This document shows, one piece after another, positions 33,841 to 45,770 of a stretch of 64,000 nt of DNA. The position numbers and the translations under genes were made by a program. The DNA is from Metallyticus violacea (lineage: Eukaryota; Arthropoda; Insecta; Mantodea; Metallyticidae). The DNA lies in NCBI GenBank assembly GCA_030762175.1, contig CM060846.1, positions 178,375,041 through 178,439,040 on the forward strand, written 5' to 3'. The first letter of the stretch is position 1. Every line of letters begins with the position of its first letter. The notes beneath the pieces were generated by a model. That model did no database searches. It worked only from the letters and a program-made list of their open reading frames with translations, and was not told where the DNA came from.

Positions 33841-35419
33841 TCTTGTTCAGACTGGCCCGACCCTCTGTGGTAGGTAGAAACCTGTTCGGGGCACAAAACA
33901 TGCACCACATGACTTTCATAATCCTCAGTAGGCTATGGGCGTAACAACTCAAGCAGTTGTTTAAGGTATGTTGTAAATGCTATTTTACGTTTACGTATAA
34001 TTGGAAATTAACAAGCATTTACACAATTTACATTGCAACATAACAGTAATATGTACGCAGCGGAAACCCAAAAAGTATTTTTTTGCAAAAAATAGCTCAT
34101 ATATATATAAAACAAAGTTAAATAGTTTTTTTTTTTTTTGCATAGCAACTATTTTGCATAATAAATTTTTCTGTATCATAGCACTTTTTGCATCGTAATA
34201 TATTTTTACCATGTAAACACTGTTTTGCATGATGAAAACATTTTTGTTCATTAAAAGTCAACGATGGTCTGAAACTATTCACTTACACAACATGTTTCAC
34301 ATCCAACAATGGCGGAAATCTACTTTCTTGCAGACATTCAAATGTCCGGTAAGGAGGAGGATTATTTAATCTGTCGTGTCCAATTACAGGTTTAGGTGGC
34401 CCATACTACACTTTACATGAAACATCGCGTTACTATCTCCTGGGATCTTTGTGAGGTTTCAGCGCATCCTGCAATGTTAAAGAAAGACGGTTTTTTTTTT
34501 TTTTTTTTTTTAAATGACAGAGACAGGCGCCATAGAGAGTTTCGAGGGCAGCAAAGAGCGAGACGGGAGCCTTTTGAACATTTTTTTGATTTGAAAAAAA
34601 TATTGATTAAACAAAACTTCAGGAATTTGTTTCCATACCGACCTGAAAAAAGAATTGGTGGGAAGTGTATTATTTTGTGGTAATTTGATTAATATCGATC
34701 TTCAGGGATGTTTAAAGTTCGGGTTTATTTTAATATTTACATTAAATGGCCTCACGGTGTTCTTTAACGTGTTTTTCTTAGTACACCTACTGTAGTACAT
34801 TCCAGGGGCTTTAAGCCTGTTCCTTAAGGTCCTCGAGCAAACTGGGAGATTCAGGATTTTCTCCAGTGAATTTGCGACGAAGAAAGGATCAATTGTTTAC
34901 ATCCTATCGCCTACTAGCGGACAGCCTTCTTGCTTCGTCCTGCTGCTTCCACTACATCGGATGTGAAACGACGACACTTCTACATGCAAATTATGCATCC
35001 TCATCTTTACATCTTTACGAAAAATCTTAGCATATTCATCAATTAATCACGTCAGATGTATATTAATCACTATAAGAAGGTGTAATTAATATTATTTGTT
35101 GAGATGAATATTTTTTATACTTTTAATTTAACTTTTTGTAGATTGAATTTGATTTCATTTTATTTTTTTAAGGTAGTTTAATTCCTACGAAGTGTAAGGA
35201 ATGTTGGACAACGACTAGATAAAGTTTTTACAGCACGACTAGCTTGTGGTGTCAGCCGCTTACCCTTACAGATAGCTGTGACTTGGTGCTCCAGTCCCGA
35301 GCGGCAGAGGAGAGAGCCGAATGCCGCAGTTTTAAGCAGCAACGGGAGAAGCAGGATTGGAGGCACAACCAAAATGAAAAAGGCTTTTAACACTATAAGT
35401 TTAGAATGTATTCTTATTC
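33841..35419. other. No supported gene
   Basis: T runs at 34126-34139 and 34491-34512. A GC-richer block at 35190-35390 is open on both strands; the plus frame (SSPERQRREPNAAV) and minus frame are not recognised. Confidence 0.4.
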
Positions 35420-35454
<35 letters not shown>

Positions 35455-35482
35455 AATAAATTCACACACACACACACACACA
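35420..35482. repeat. (TG)n - 13 bp - (CA)n palindromic microsatellite
   Basis: About 16 TG units, then CCAATAAATTC, then about 10 CA units: a self-complementary hairpin of dinucleotides. Confidence 0.95.
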
Positions 35483-35782
35483 TTAACCTTCCTGATCTCT
35501 GGTAAATCCTAGAAACGGTAAACCCAATGGTTTGCTGCGGTTAGCTACGACTTGACCGTCTGCGCTCGCCTCCTTTTCGTAAAATTAAATTGATGGCGGA
35601 TTGTGTGCGGGTTAGCGGGTAAATCGTTATAACGATAGAAAATCACCTTTAACTTCATCAGAACCTATGTATGTCCTCTAATGGCAGAAATCATAAGCAA
35701 CCAGTTATGATAAATGAAACAATTGAGTGCAACAAAAAACCTAAGGGCTGGATGAACTATTCGAAATAATTACCCAATTTAC

Positions 35783-35784
<2 letters not shown>

Positions 35785-35829
<45 letters not shown>
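35785..35829. repeat. (GA)n microsatellite
   Basis: Perfect GA dinucleotide run of about 22 units. Confidence 0.97.
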
Positions 35830-35833
<4 letters not shown>

Positions 35834-36048
35834 AGCCCATGACGGTTATAACCCACCTTAGCAGACTGCTCTACTCTCCAGTCCTTGTATTATTTGAACC
35901 ATTGTAACATAGTCATTTATGGAACACATCTTACTGGTCGTTGGGAAAATGCCCACGTCATAGGCATCTGACTGTAGTAAACAGCGCTGCTAGTTCGGCG
36001 TCATTATGCATTTACGATGATTAATCACTGCTGGTGTCTGAAATATCC

Positions 36049-36112
36049 ACCTGTAGTGCCTCAGTATTAAAAAGGGGCATTAAACAAACAAACAAACAAA
36101 CAAAAAAAAAAC
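36049..36112 (+). mobile_element. SINE-A 3' end fragment
   Basis: CACCTGTAGTGCCTCAGTAT then AAAAAGGGGCATTAAAC matches the SINE-A 3' unit, followed by (AAAC)n and an A tail. The tRNA head and body are missing. Confidence 0.8.
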
Positions 36113-36449
36113 TAGGCTATTAACAAGAAACACCGAAATTTATTTTTCTAAAGAACTAAAATTATTATATTTTTTTTCAAACCGTGTTTTAGATTTTTAT
36201 AGATTCCTAAAATTTTAACTTAGAAAATTGTAGGTTTCCACGCAAAAAAATTTGAAACAAGCAACATAGGTTACTACGATAATATTCCTGTGTCTTTATT
36301 TTACTAACTGTAAACAATTGTTTAATGTTTTAACATAATATTAAACATCAAAAAAATTAAAAAGATTCTCAGGTTATGCGCTCCGTTTAAATCGACTTGA
36401 ATGCTGAAAACCTACTCTCTAAGATACACGATTTAAAAGTGCGATTTCC

Positions 36450-37010
36450 TTAGGTTTCCAAAGTAGCTCTTTTGTACCTTATGACCACAAACAACATCAC
36501 ACTAGTTGCCTCATTTTGAAAACTGGATTGAGTGCCAAAGCAGCCTTCAACTTCTTGGCAATAGATGCCCTGAATGGGCCAAGTCATTTTGTCTTTCACT
36601 TCTTGAATGACTTGAAGTGCGTCCATCATTGGTAGAGTTGTTTCTTCCAATTGTTAGATTGAAAAAAAAAAAAAAGATTCTTTATATAGATCAACTACTG
36701 TACAGCAGAACTTGAGTGCGGCGGTTTGTTTGTATTTTCAATTGAGACAATGACTTATACGCTCTCATAATTTTCTGCATAATATATTGCGGCTGAAAGC
36801 GAAGTTCCCGACCGTGTCGCTACAGGTTGAGGAGAGATAGGTGTAAATGGAAGCTTCTCCCTGAAAATAACATCTAAGCTTGAAGCTTTCAAAAATATTT
36901 CTTCACCGAAGGAATTATTTTTTTTAACTGTATGATGCTGCTCCCGCAACCCTGTGAAGCCCATAAGCTGTACAGGTGACGTGGTCCGTCCAAAGGTGGA
37001 AAGCTTTCAA
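36450..37010 (-). pseudogene. hAT-superfamily transposase relic
   Basis: Minus strand. From 5': LKAFHLWTDHVTCTAYGLHRV (family pattern F-P-L-HVTC-AHGLHRV) near 36940-37000, a frame change, then GEEIFLKASS, PISPQPVATRSGT and LSAAIYYAENYE (36755-36910), a T-rich gap, then DALQVIQEVKDK (near 36590). This order is that of the DUF659/hAT-like core of insect transposases, where TRWGTW and AAIYYAENFE are hallmarks. The Trp of TRWGT is Ser here, and there are stops and frameshifts, so it is dead. The frame at 37038-37265 lies upstream on the same strand and may be the next part, but I could not match it. Confidence 0.8.
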
Positions 37011-37797
37011 ACACTAGCCCGCCTTTAGCACTGTGTGTCACCAACAATGCAACTTATTCTCTTGTTCTACATTTGAACACAGGACGTTCAAAGCATCCCT
37101 CACTCCAATTGCTACATTATAGTGATTTGTTTTAGTACTTTGCACAGAATGATTAGCGTGCCCACAGCGACGATAGCAATATACCTGCCATCTGTTATTT
37201 AATTTACAATTAACTATGTGAAATGGGCAAAAATTCTGCCCGTATCTCTTCCACTGCCTTTTCATAGTAGAAAAGGTTCGAACATAAAAATTCGGTGCTT
37301 AGTTATGAATGTAAGCAATCCTCATTCGGCGTGGTGCTTCGTGAACGATCTCCACCAGTCCGATCACCCTCGTGATATGATGCTATAGGTGGTATCAAGC
37401 TCTTATCACATAGCGCTCTTCCTAGAACTTTCCATTATTCGAACTCGTGATAAGTCATCCAGCTATTTTCTCTGAGTCGCACCTGGGAAATCAACTGAAA
37501 CTCTTAACAACGTTCATGCTCCAGTCACTTACATTTATCGGGTTCATTTACATAGTATTCAAGCATAGTGCTTTTGCCTGCTCATAACCATACGCATCAT
37601 AAGGCCAAGCTTATATGTCGTTTGCTTGTCTTCTGCCAGTGCTCCATCTGAGCTTTGGGTCGGTTACAACTGCTATGAATGACATGTTGTGTACTTTTCA
37701 ATTTCGTCCTTTAATTTTACACACCAGTTTATATATATAAAATATGTGTTTAGAACGAAGGCAATTTTCCCGCGTATCAGGTTTCCAAGCGAATAAG
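37011..37797. other. Possible hAT upstream part, otherwise unidentified
   Basis: A 75-codon minus frame (37038-37265) with several Cys and His might belong to the hAT relic. The rest shows nothing. Confidence 0.35.
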
Positions 37798-38117
37798 TAA
37801 TGAGATGTTTTTTTTTTTTTTGAGTAGTGTTTAACGCCCGTTTTTACTACTGAGGCACCACAGGCGGTGGACACTGATGATACATGAGATGAAATGATAA
37901 ATTGGGAAAGGATATATTTTTTTTTTTTTCCAGGAAGGAAGCGTTCCAGGCCTACGTTTAGGTACCTCCCCGGCATTTGCCAGTTATGAAGACTGAGGAA
38001 AACCTGGAAAAAACCCCAGTCAGGGAGGACGGTCCTGGCGGGATTCGAACCGCAGACCTCCCGCTCACGAGTCCGTGCCTTAACGACCTCGGCCACCCGT
38101 GGCGGTTAATGAGATGT
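37798..38117 (-). mobile_element. SINE-A copy 6, full length with 11 bp TSD
   Basis: Minus-strand copy at 37809-38106 with intact A and B boxes (complements GGCCACCCGTGG and GGGATTCGAACC), complete body and A tail (T run 37809-37820). The duplication TAATGAGATGT is at 37798-37808 and 38107-38117. A second T run at 37917-37929 marks the internal A-rich block. Confidence 0.95.
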
Positions 38118-39345
38118 GGTTGTCTATAGATAGAATATTACTTTTTATTGCTTCATATCAACATACTGAAGGGAAATCGGCATTCGATGTAAATACAACG
38201 CAGGCACAAAATTAATGCATGAACAGATACCTTTTTACAAATCTTTGGCCCAGAATATTGGTTAAAATATTTTATTTCAGACGCACAACGCTGATTCCTG
38301 TGCGTATTTGCCGATTTCCTTGCTGCAGATATGAAGGAATAGTTCTCTGAACATATTAGAATAAGATTTCAGCTAAGATTAAAAGGTAAACTAATCTAGA
38401 CCTACTGTTTGGATGGCGGAAGAAACGGACATTTATGATTCTTTCTTTTGAAATGTGGTTAGAGAATTTTCCTGTAAGGTAAAGCACATCTAAAGAGAAT
38501 GCCAAGCATGCATTAATACTTCCTTTGTTCCTCAATTCTCCGAATTCTTAAGGGCTTGCTCCTTCAAAACGGAGCTGAAGTGCGGCTTATTCCTTGTACT
38601 TGAAGTCCTTAACCACTGCAAGTGACACTTACTGCCTTCTTGGAACTGCCTGTGGAAGGTAATTTCTTTTAAAAATCACTACGTTTTCTTAGGAAACAAG
38701 GTATGATAAAGAAGAGAGTTATTTGCGAGAAAATAAATCCACTTGGAATGAAAGAACGCGCTAAAAACGGAATTGTATTATAACAGGAAACCTTAGTAAA
38801 AATAATCACAGTGTCTTTAATGGACTATCAAAGAAGCGGATGAAGACAAAAAATAAAAACTAAACAAAAGATATGAGGGACATTTTCATGAAAAAGTGTT
38901 ATGTGATATTTTCCTACACTAGTTCTGTTATACTGATAAACATAGAAACAACTAGAAAACTTTACAGATTTGATTGCTAAAATTAAAATAAAAAATGCTA
39001 AACGATCCTTAAACCAACATTTTTCGGGACTTTTATGGTCTGTACAACTGAAGCCCAACGTTCAAAATGTATAAACATTTTAAGGATAAACCACAAATTT
39101 TACGTGGTTTATTTTGCTATTCAATAATGAAATATAACATTAAAGTAACCGTGTGGAGTGGCTCAAGTGAAGACTCTTGGGATTTCTATTTAGAAATTTC
39201 CGATTAAATTCCTTTGGGATCAGCCATCCTGATCTTGGATTTTTTTAATGGTTTTTCTGGTTGCTTAGAGAATGCTAATCTGAATATTTCCTATCCACCT
39301 CGTGTTATTTCCTTGTTTCTGTTATAGAATATTAAGTGCCAGGCT
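38118..39345. other. No recognised feature
   Basis: AT-rich, short frames only. Confidence 0.4.
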
Positions 39346-39548
39346 ATGTATGTTGGAGCTGTGTGCGGTTTGACGGTGGTTTTCGCCTTCTGCGCCGGCG
39401 TTTGTCTCGAACTCCATGAAAGAGGACCCGGCCGGCATCGAGGTATTTTATCTGGAAACTTTGTTCGGTACACCATGGACTTCCGTGCCTCATCGCCCAT
39501 GAATTCTCGCCGCCCGGTGTCTTTGTCACCTCGTCCCTTCTTTCAGTA
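39346..39548 (+). CDS. Possible exon or gene remnant, unidentified
   Basis: An abrupt GC-rich island of about 200 bp in AT-rich surroundings. On plus, a 67-codon frame begins Met-Tyr-Val-Gly with a hydrophobic stretch (VCGLTVVFAFCAGVCLEL) like a signal or membrane segment, then Arg/Pro-rich sequence. Upstream TTTCTGTTATAG resembles a splice acceptor, and CGAGGTATTT near 39440 could be a donor. Minus-strand frames are equally open (79 codons, 39344-39583), so strand is unsure. No family is recognised, and it may be an old repeat. The strand given is a guess. Confidence 0.25.
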
Positions 39549-40307
39549 AGGCAGCCCTTGAGCACCGTCTGAAAGTTCCTCATCAGTCATTGCATTTGTA
39601 ATTCAATCCATCATGGAAATAAAGCAAATAATATGAAGATGAATAACATTAAGAAATGTGTGATTAGAAATATCTGGTACATGTGTGTATTTATATACAC
39701 TTGCATACGATTTTATTTTTTCCCTAAATTTACACCAAACAACGAAGAAACCATTGACACGTACTGAATTAGCTGTAATGAGGAAATTGAATATGGTAAA
39801 TCAGGGTAGAGACAAGTTGTAAAATATAATGTTGTTACTCGTCGTTTCAATGGCAGTGGTCAATCCAGCTATAATGTATAAGGGCATATTGCCATTTACC
39901 CAGATGCATAGAGTTACGTTGCGATAAGGGCTAAAATGATTTTTTTAATTTTGCCCACTGACTGCAATTTGTATAAAAATTATTCGAAATATCATATACG
40001 ATAAATTTAGCAATTTCACATAAACCTTTAGCTCAATTTCTAAAATGATGGGTATTTTAGGTAAATAGGTATTATTTCTTTCTCCAGATCATCTTGAAGT
40101 TTATAATTATACGTGCAATTTGAATTTTCTCAATGAAATAAAAATTGTCAAATACTGAATAAATCCGTACCGCCAATTCAGTACATTGACTTTATTATTC
40201 CAAATTTCTGTGCGTGCGAATCCTATAAATAACACACAAATAGGTCACTAACGCAGGGCTAAAGGAGTTCCGTGATTCTATTCTCTCCAGTATCACGTGT
40301 ATAACTT
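39549..40307. other. No recognised feature
   Basis: AT-rich unique sequence. Confidence 0.4.
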
Positions 40308-40362
40308 TTTTTTTCAGGTTTTCTTCAGTCCTCATTAATGGCAAATGCTGGGGAGGTGCACT
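40308..40362 (+). mobile_element. SINE-A body fragment
   Basis: TTTTTCAGGTTTTCTTCAGTCC and AAATGCTGGGGAGGTGCA match the middle of SINE-A; neither end is present. Confidence 0.8.
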
Positions 40363-41281
40363 GAGCTAACATGTGCGTTAATCACTTTGAGAAACCTTAT
40401 TTTTCTGTGTGTTATAACAAATCAAAAGTTAAGATGTAAACGCAAAACTCAAAGTTATTGACATTTTTCCTAGTCCATGTCAATTATTGCCTTTAATAAA
40501 TATACAGTACAACTTTCGGTAAAGAATGTTAAATAAAAAATAATGGGCTAAATAATGAAGAATTTCAGTACACTACAGAGTATTAAAAATATATCCGAAT
40601 GCTTCACAAGCAGTTAGTTACCCGAAATTAATTCTACTAAACCAATCCACTCTTCCCTTGTGTACGGCACTGCTTTGGGAACATCTCCCCCATCGTTTGC
40701 AAAATAAAACAAACAAATAAATAAAACTCAACCGCAATGTTTCATCAAATAATTCCAATACAGTCCCAAACGAATAGCATTATGCATAATTAAACGTCCA
40801 CTTTGAATGCTGTAATGTACTCTATATTGCTAATCGATTTTGCATACAAATTTAACAATATGTGTGCCTTTCAGAACCACAAAAACTTCTGAAGTTGCAA
40901 TATAATATTAATTATCGTAACTAATAATGCAACCATTTCCATGTTGGTGACAAGCCCAGCGTTTTGCCCCCTAACTTTGTTCAATTATATCGCTTTCATG
41001 CAACGATTGCACTAATTATTGACATTGATCCACCTGCACTATAATTAAACCTATGTGGAATACAATCACATTGTGAAGCTAGAACATCGCACGCCTTGTG
41101 AACTGTAAAACAACGAAAGCAAAAACTAGCCCGTTCGTTTATTACATATCAAACAGCAGCTTGTGCCTATAGATGCAATATATTGCCCATTTTTCCGTTT
41201 ACAAAGACAATGAAAAGGATTTGGAATTACATGTCACTGTTTATTTTCAGATTTATTCTATGTGCATGCTTTCAAATACTA
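40363..41281. other. No recognised feature
   Basis: AT-rich unique sequence. Confidence 0.4.
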
Positions 41282-41282
41282 C

Positions 41283-41283
<1 letters not shown>

Positions 41284-41356
<73 letters not shown>
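41284..41356. repeat. (AAT)n microsatellite
   Basis: Two AAT blocks separated by a single AAAGT interruption. Confidence 0.97.
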
Positions 41357-41600
41357 GCTATAATGATCAACATTATTAGAGATTTATAATAATTTTTAGC
41401 AAAGCATGCGAACAGATATACTTGCGCAACACCATTTTACATGTATATAATATCCATTGCGAGACCGACGCGGTTCCAGTTTTGGTAAATGCAGTGGATT
41501 TAGAAATGCTTTCCCTACAATGCAAAATTGTCAGTAGTTTTGATCCTGTGACCAAAAAGTTCTAATACGTTTATATCATTTGCAGCTTGCTATCTTTTTA

Positions 41601-41760
41601 TTCATTCATTCATTCATTCATTCATTCATTCATTCATTCATTCATTCATTCATTCATTCATTCATTCATTCATTCATTCATTCATACATACATACATACA
41701 TACATACATACATACATACATACATACATACATACATACATACATACATACATACATACA

Positions 41761-41792
<32 letters not shown>

Positions 41793-41794
41793 CA
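41601..41794 (+). repeat. Compound (TTCA)21-(TACA)n microsatellite
   Basis: TTCA units at 41601-41684 switch cleanly to TACA units from 41685. The second motif is the reverse complement class of the (TATG) array at 12973. Open in all frames, hence spurious Ser-Phe-Ile-His and Tyr-Ile-His-Thr peptides. Confidence 0.97.
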
Positions 41795-42045
41795 CAAAGT
41801 ATACGCATATAAATGCACAGAATAATAAAAAAATACCTACCAAAATAAAAGCATAATTTTATACAAATGTAAATATTAAGAGAGATAATTGTAATTCCAG
41901 TTGTACTGATATATTACCTTATTTAACAGTCAGTGTTTTCACAGTGTCTTGCTGCATGTTGGAATTTACGCGTTCTTATCTGAGGTGAGCTTTAGTGAAG
42001 TAGGTTATGTATTTCAATAATTGTACGTTTCGAGTTCTAGTATAA
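41795..42045. other. No recognised feature
   Basis: AT-rich spacer. Confidence 0.4.
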
Positions 42046-42049
42046 TGTT

Positions 42050-42560
42050 GCTGGTCGATCTCTATTCACCTGATATTTTGGACAACTCCACAAGAAATAA
42101 TTGCACGAGTTGAGATCTGGCGACATCTATGTCCAGTACACATTACATCCATTTGGCGAGAATTGTGTCAAACAAGAACACAATTGCCAAAATGTTCGTT
42201 CAATAAAGGAAATAAGGCATCAGTGTATGTGACCAATCGTGGATGAAGAGGGATTAAAACACTAGTGTGGATGTTCAATGTCACATATACGCCAAAAGTT
42301 TTTTGTTTTTTGACAAAAGAACCCAAAATGAAATGTACTTTGTCAGAAAATTGGATGAGCGCTGGGTCAAGCAATCCTTTTTCAATTTTGGCTAATACCA
42401 TCTCAGCAAACACACATCATGACCTTATGTTTGCCTAAGTAGTGCACGGAAAGAACGTGGAGATCATCATACAGATTACGCAACACAGTTGTGCGTTTCA
42501 TAAGCAGCTGTGATGTTTTCCTTGTAGATATTTTGGAACTTTTCTGCAAATTTTGCCACT
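42050..42560 (-). pseudogene. Tc1/mariner-like transposase relic
   Basis: Minus strand. From 5': a helix-turn-helix tail SSKISTRKTSQLL then TTVLRNLYDDLHVL (42440-42550; family pattern SPKKSTRK-S...TTV-R-LHDDLHL-P), then the frame at 42413-42168 with LAKIEKGLL and FSDKVHFILGSFVKKQKTFG (family FSDEAHFHLSG-VNKQN-R-WG), then MSPDLNSCNYFLW near 42100 (family RSPDLTP-D-FLWG). The first catalytic Asp is kept (SDK), but the last Asp (D-YFLW) reads Asn, and frames change between pieces. The centre is largely deleted. Dead copy. Confidence 0.87.
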
Positions 42561-42714
42561 CTCATTCCACGTTCTCTTCTGCTTTTTGCCATTTCAGACC
42601 ACTGAACCTGAGAAGCGTCATATGCAACGGAGTCTATTCAGAGAAAATTAATAACAAACTCTGCACTGTTGTGCCTTCGGTAAATTTGATTTTAATGTTC
42701 TTCCAAACTTTCAG

Positions 42715-43022
42715 GAGTCTCATTACCGCCACGGGTGGCTGAGGTCGTTAAGGCGCGGACTCGTGAGCGGGAGGTTTAGGGTTCGAATCCCGTCAGACCG
42801 TCCTCCCTGACTGAGGTTTTTCCCAGGTTTTCCTCAATCCTCATAAATAGAAATTGCCGGAGAGGTGCCCTAAACTTAGGCCTGGAACGTTTCCTTCCTT
42901 AAAAAAAACAATCATTTCTAAAAATATCATTTCATTTCGTTTATCATCAATGTCACCGCCTGTGATGCCTCAGTAGTGAAAACGGGCGTTAATAACAACA
43001 ATAAAAAAAAAAGAGTCTCATT
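42715..43022 (+). mobile_element. SINE-A copy 7, full length with 10 bp TSD
   Basis: Plus-strand copy at 42725-43012: ACCGCCACGGGTGGCTGAGG, GGTTCGAATCCCG, complete body, internal A run and 3' end GGGCGTTAATAACAACAATA plus A tail. The duplication GAGTCTCATT is at 42715-42724 and 43013-43022. Confidence 0.95.
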
Positions 43023-43820
43023 TTACTTTGCAAGCTGGTTATACATTGTTTCTGAGTATAACGTGTTATTTCTTCAACGATCAGGAACCATATCGTATAC
43101 CCTTTGGCACTAATTTACAAGGAGTAAAATGTGGAATCTAATTAACGGAGGATGAAATTGCACCACAGTACACCGGATAATACCAAGGCCATTATTTTTT
43201 AATATGGTAGGTAATTGTTAGAGTAAGCTGTACGTATGTGTGTATACCTAAATGTATATATCTGTGTGTGTGTGTGTGTGCATTCCATTCAGCCATAAGT
43301 ACAGTGAAGCCGGAATTTTCGGTCGAACCCGGCAAATGCGTGCGTGGTTAGCAGATTATTGGCTGGAAAGAATGGAACACAAGGGTGAAAAATCACCAAG
43401 CAAACGTTTTCAGGAACTAGACACTAACGTTACCAGTAAGCTCCTTCGCAATGAAATTATTGATAGTTCAAATTGGTGATTTGTACATAGTTTGAACTTT
43501 GTGGCTGTTTGGATTCTCTCTAGTATATAAAATACAGTGTACACATTCGAAAGGAAACCACTTAGGCAAAATTGAGATTTAAGAATGAACTCAATGCACT
43601 CTCTTCTTATGAAGACTTTTCTGGATTATATCCGTGTCAGCTTATGACAACACTGAGAAAAGCCAAATGGATACAGCAATACCAGAGGTATAAAAATAGA
43701 GTTAGATATTGTTACTATTCCTAACACTACAGCTCATGTAGAGCGATACTCTTCCCACTCAGAAAAATCAAAATTTTCCAAAGATCAACGCAAAGCCAAG
43801 AGTGCCTCAGACTTCGAACT
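43023..43820. other. No supported gene
   Basis: A short (GT)n run at 43262-43280 precedes a 75-codon plus frame (43252-43479) whose Arg/Trp/Glu-rich peptide (MRAWLADYWLERMEHKG) looks protein-like but is unrecognised. Confidence 0.35.
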
Positions 43821-43821
43821 G

Positions 43822-43907
<86 letters not shown>
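43822..43907 (+). repeat. (ATT)n microsatellite
   Basis: Perfect ATT array of about 28 units. Confidence 0.97.
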
Positions 43908-43908
<1 letters not shown>

Positions 43909-43989
43909 ATCATCGTCGAAACGGAACTTCTTTACATGCTAATGCAATTCCCTGCTTATACAGAGTGAATATAAATTTATGTCTAGTAT

Positions 43990-44715
43990 TTTAGGGGCTG
44001 TTTCTGACAGCAAAATCTTTAATAGTTCCATGTAAAAATTGTGCCTGAAAAACCTTTCTTTCAGAATTTCATGCCTTTATTGGCAACAGCTAGCTAATAT
44101 ATCCATTATATTAAAATGTGGTGATCGAACAGGACATTCGATGAATCTCCTTACGACCAATCCATCCTTTCGAAAAATTATCATTGAAGTAACGATGCAT
44201 TATTGCACAAGTAAGCCGGAACGCCATTGTGCATAAACTAAATTTAGCGTAAGACGTCCAGAGGCACATCTCATTTCCGAAAAATCTGTCAGGTTCGGTG
44301 GAAAGAAACAGGGATTATGAAGATTTTTTTTTTTTTTTTTGTTGACGATTGTCCTATCGTATTTTATGAGGGTTTTCACAGACGCAGATGTGATTATTGC
44401 GATAACTGAATATACCGTCACGTGTAAAGTCAGCCTCATCAGGGAATAAGGTAAGTGCTAAGAAGTTTAGGAATACAATACACCGTTGTAAGTCTTTCTT
44501 TATGGCTGGAAGTCCTTTCACATTTGAAGGTATTTAGGGTACAAAAGGTTTCTATGCAAAATATTCTATTTCCAGCAAACAAATCCCTCCTCTCAAATAA
44601 ACCTGCCTTTCATAAGCGTTGGTGGATTCGTGAGAATGTTCTCGCACAAGGTAACCGCATATTAGGGAAAAGTTCACGTGCTCCTATTGCATTTCCATTT
44701 GCAAGGCCTTAGTGC
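43990..44715 (-). pseudogene. DUF4817-type Tc1-like transposase relic
   Basis: Minus strand, pieces in several frames. N-terminal DNA-binding part near 44620-44710: NGNAIGARELF, then PNMRLPCARTFSRIHQRL (family YPNRRLP---TF-RIHQRL-ETGSF). A middle segment LLYPKYLQM near 44530. The catalytic core starts with FPDEADFTRDGIFSYRNNH then ENPHKIR (44360-44450; family F-DEA-FTRDGI-N--N-H-W--ENPH). A T-run insertion follows, and near 44090-44190 come KGWIGR and CPVRSPHFNIMDI (family RWIGR-GP--WPARSPDLNP-D). The last Asp-containing motif is changed (SPDL to SPHF). This is a full-length but broken copy, distinct from the one at 42.1-42.6 kb. Confidence 0.87.
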
Positions 44716-45770
44716 ACATCTGCCATTTCATTCACCAAATACATTTTCTTTTGATTTCTGCACTTGCAAACAACAAAAGGCAATTAAACAAAGAAATAAA
44801 TGTAATGAATTAATCTCAAGAAGAAAGTGATGACAAAATAAAAATAGTTTGGGTGGACTATTCTTCAGGAAGATGTGTACAGAAAAATCCTTGATGGCTA
44901 AGAAACGAAGGTTTACAGGTGTACTTTTATATTAATTTTATGTTTTGTTGTTAGGAACATATCCCTAAATCATTTTACACTAATTACAAGTATCCTTTAT
45001 GAAGATGTTAAAAAAATGCAAGGAGCAAAAAAGAAAAAACGCATTTAACTTTACATGACATACGACTACAAATACTATTGCCGCTGTTCATCTTCATTTT
45101 AATGTAAGGAATGCAAACCTTTTTAGTTCAATCCGGTGTTAATTTAGAGAAAAGGTATTTGTGAACATTCCTGCTTAAATTATTAAATCTTTTCATAACT
45201 TAACTACGCAAATTCCACCCCTTCTGTTAACTACAGAAGCTTTTAGACGACCATCTACTTGAAATAACACGCAACACCACACCATTGTTTACAACTGACG
45301 GACCGTAGGGTTATATGTAACAATTCAAACGATCAACTAATTATTTGCATTTGCAGCGCAACTCATTGCATCAGTAAGAACCATTGATTTCAACGGCACA
45401 CAACTAGGGAGCAACCGAATAAGCATGAAGTATTTCAAACGATCAACATTTCTGCACAATTGTGCAATAAGAATTTTAAACTGATCGATTTATGTGCTCT
45501 GTGAATTCTCGATGCCAGAGTATGCTTTAAAAATAATAAAAAGAAAAACAAGAAGCCTGCGGAGAAGTGTGTATGGAGAGGGTAGGAATTTTTGAAATTT
45601 ATCAATGCAAAGGCAGAAAGAAATTGCTAAGCTGTATATTTATTCATTCAATTAAATTTTTATAGTGTAAAAATAAATGTGTATTTACGAAACAGCTTTA
45701 GATATTCAATTTATGCTACTGTTTTTGTCCAACAGTCGCTCAATATTCAGCAATGCAAAATATTCGTGTT
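44716..45770. other. No recognised feature
   Basis: AT-rich unique sequence. Confidence 0.4.

Noticed and set aside
37698..38096. 132-codon minus-strand frame, and similar frames at 32289-32567, 60031-60249 and 62750-63046
   Set aside because: These are translations of SINE-A copies; the shared peptide (GLVSGRSGV, GGTLNLGLERFLP) only reflects SINE sequence.
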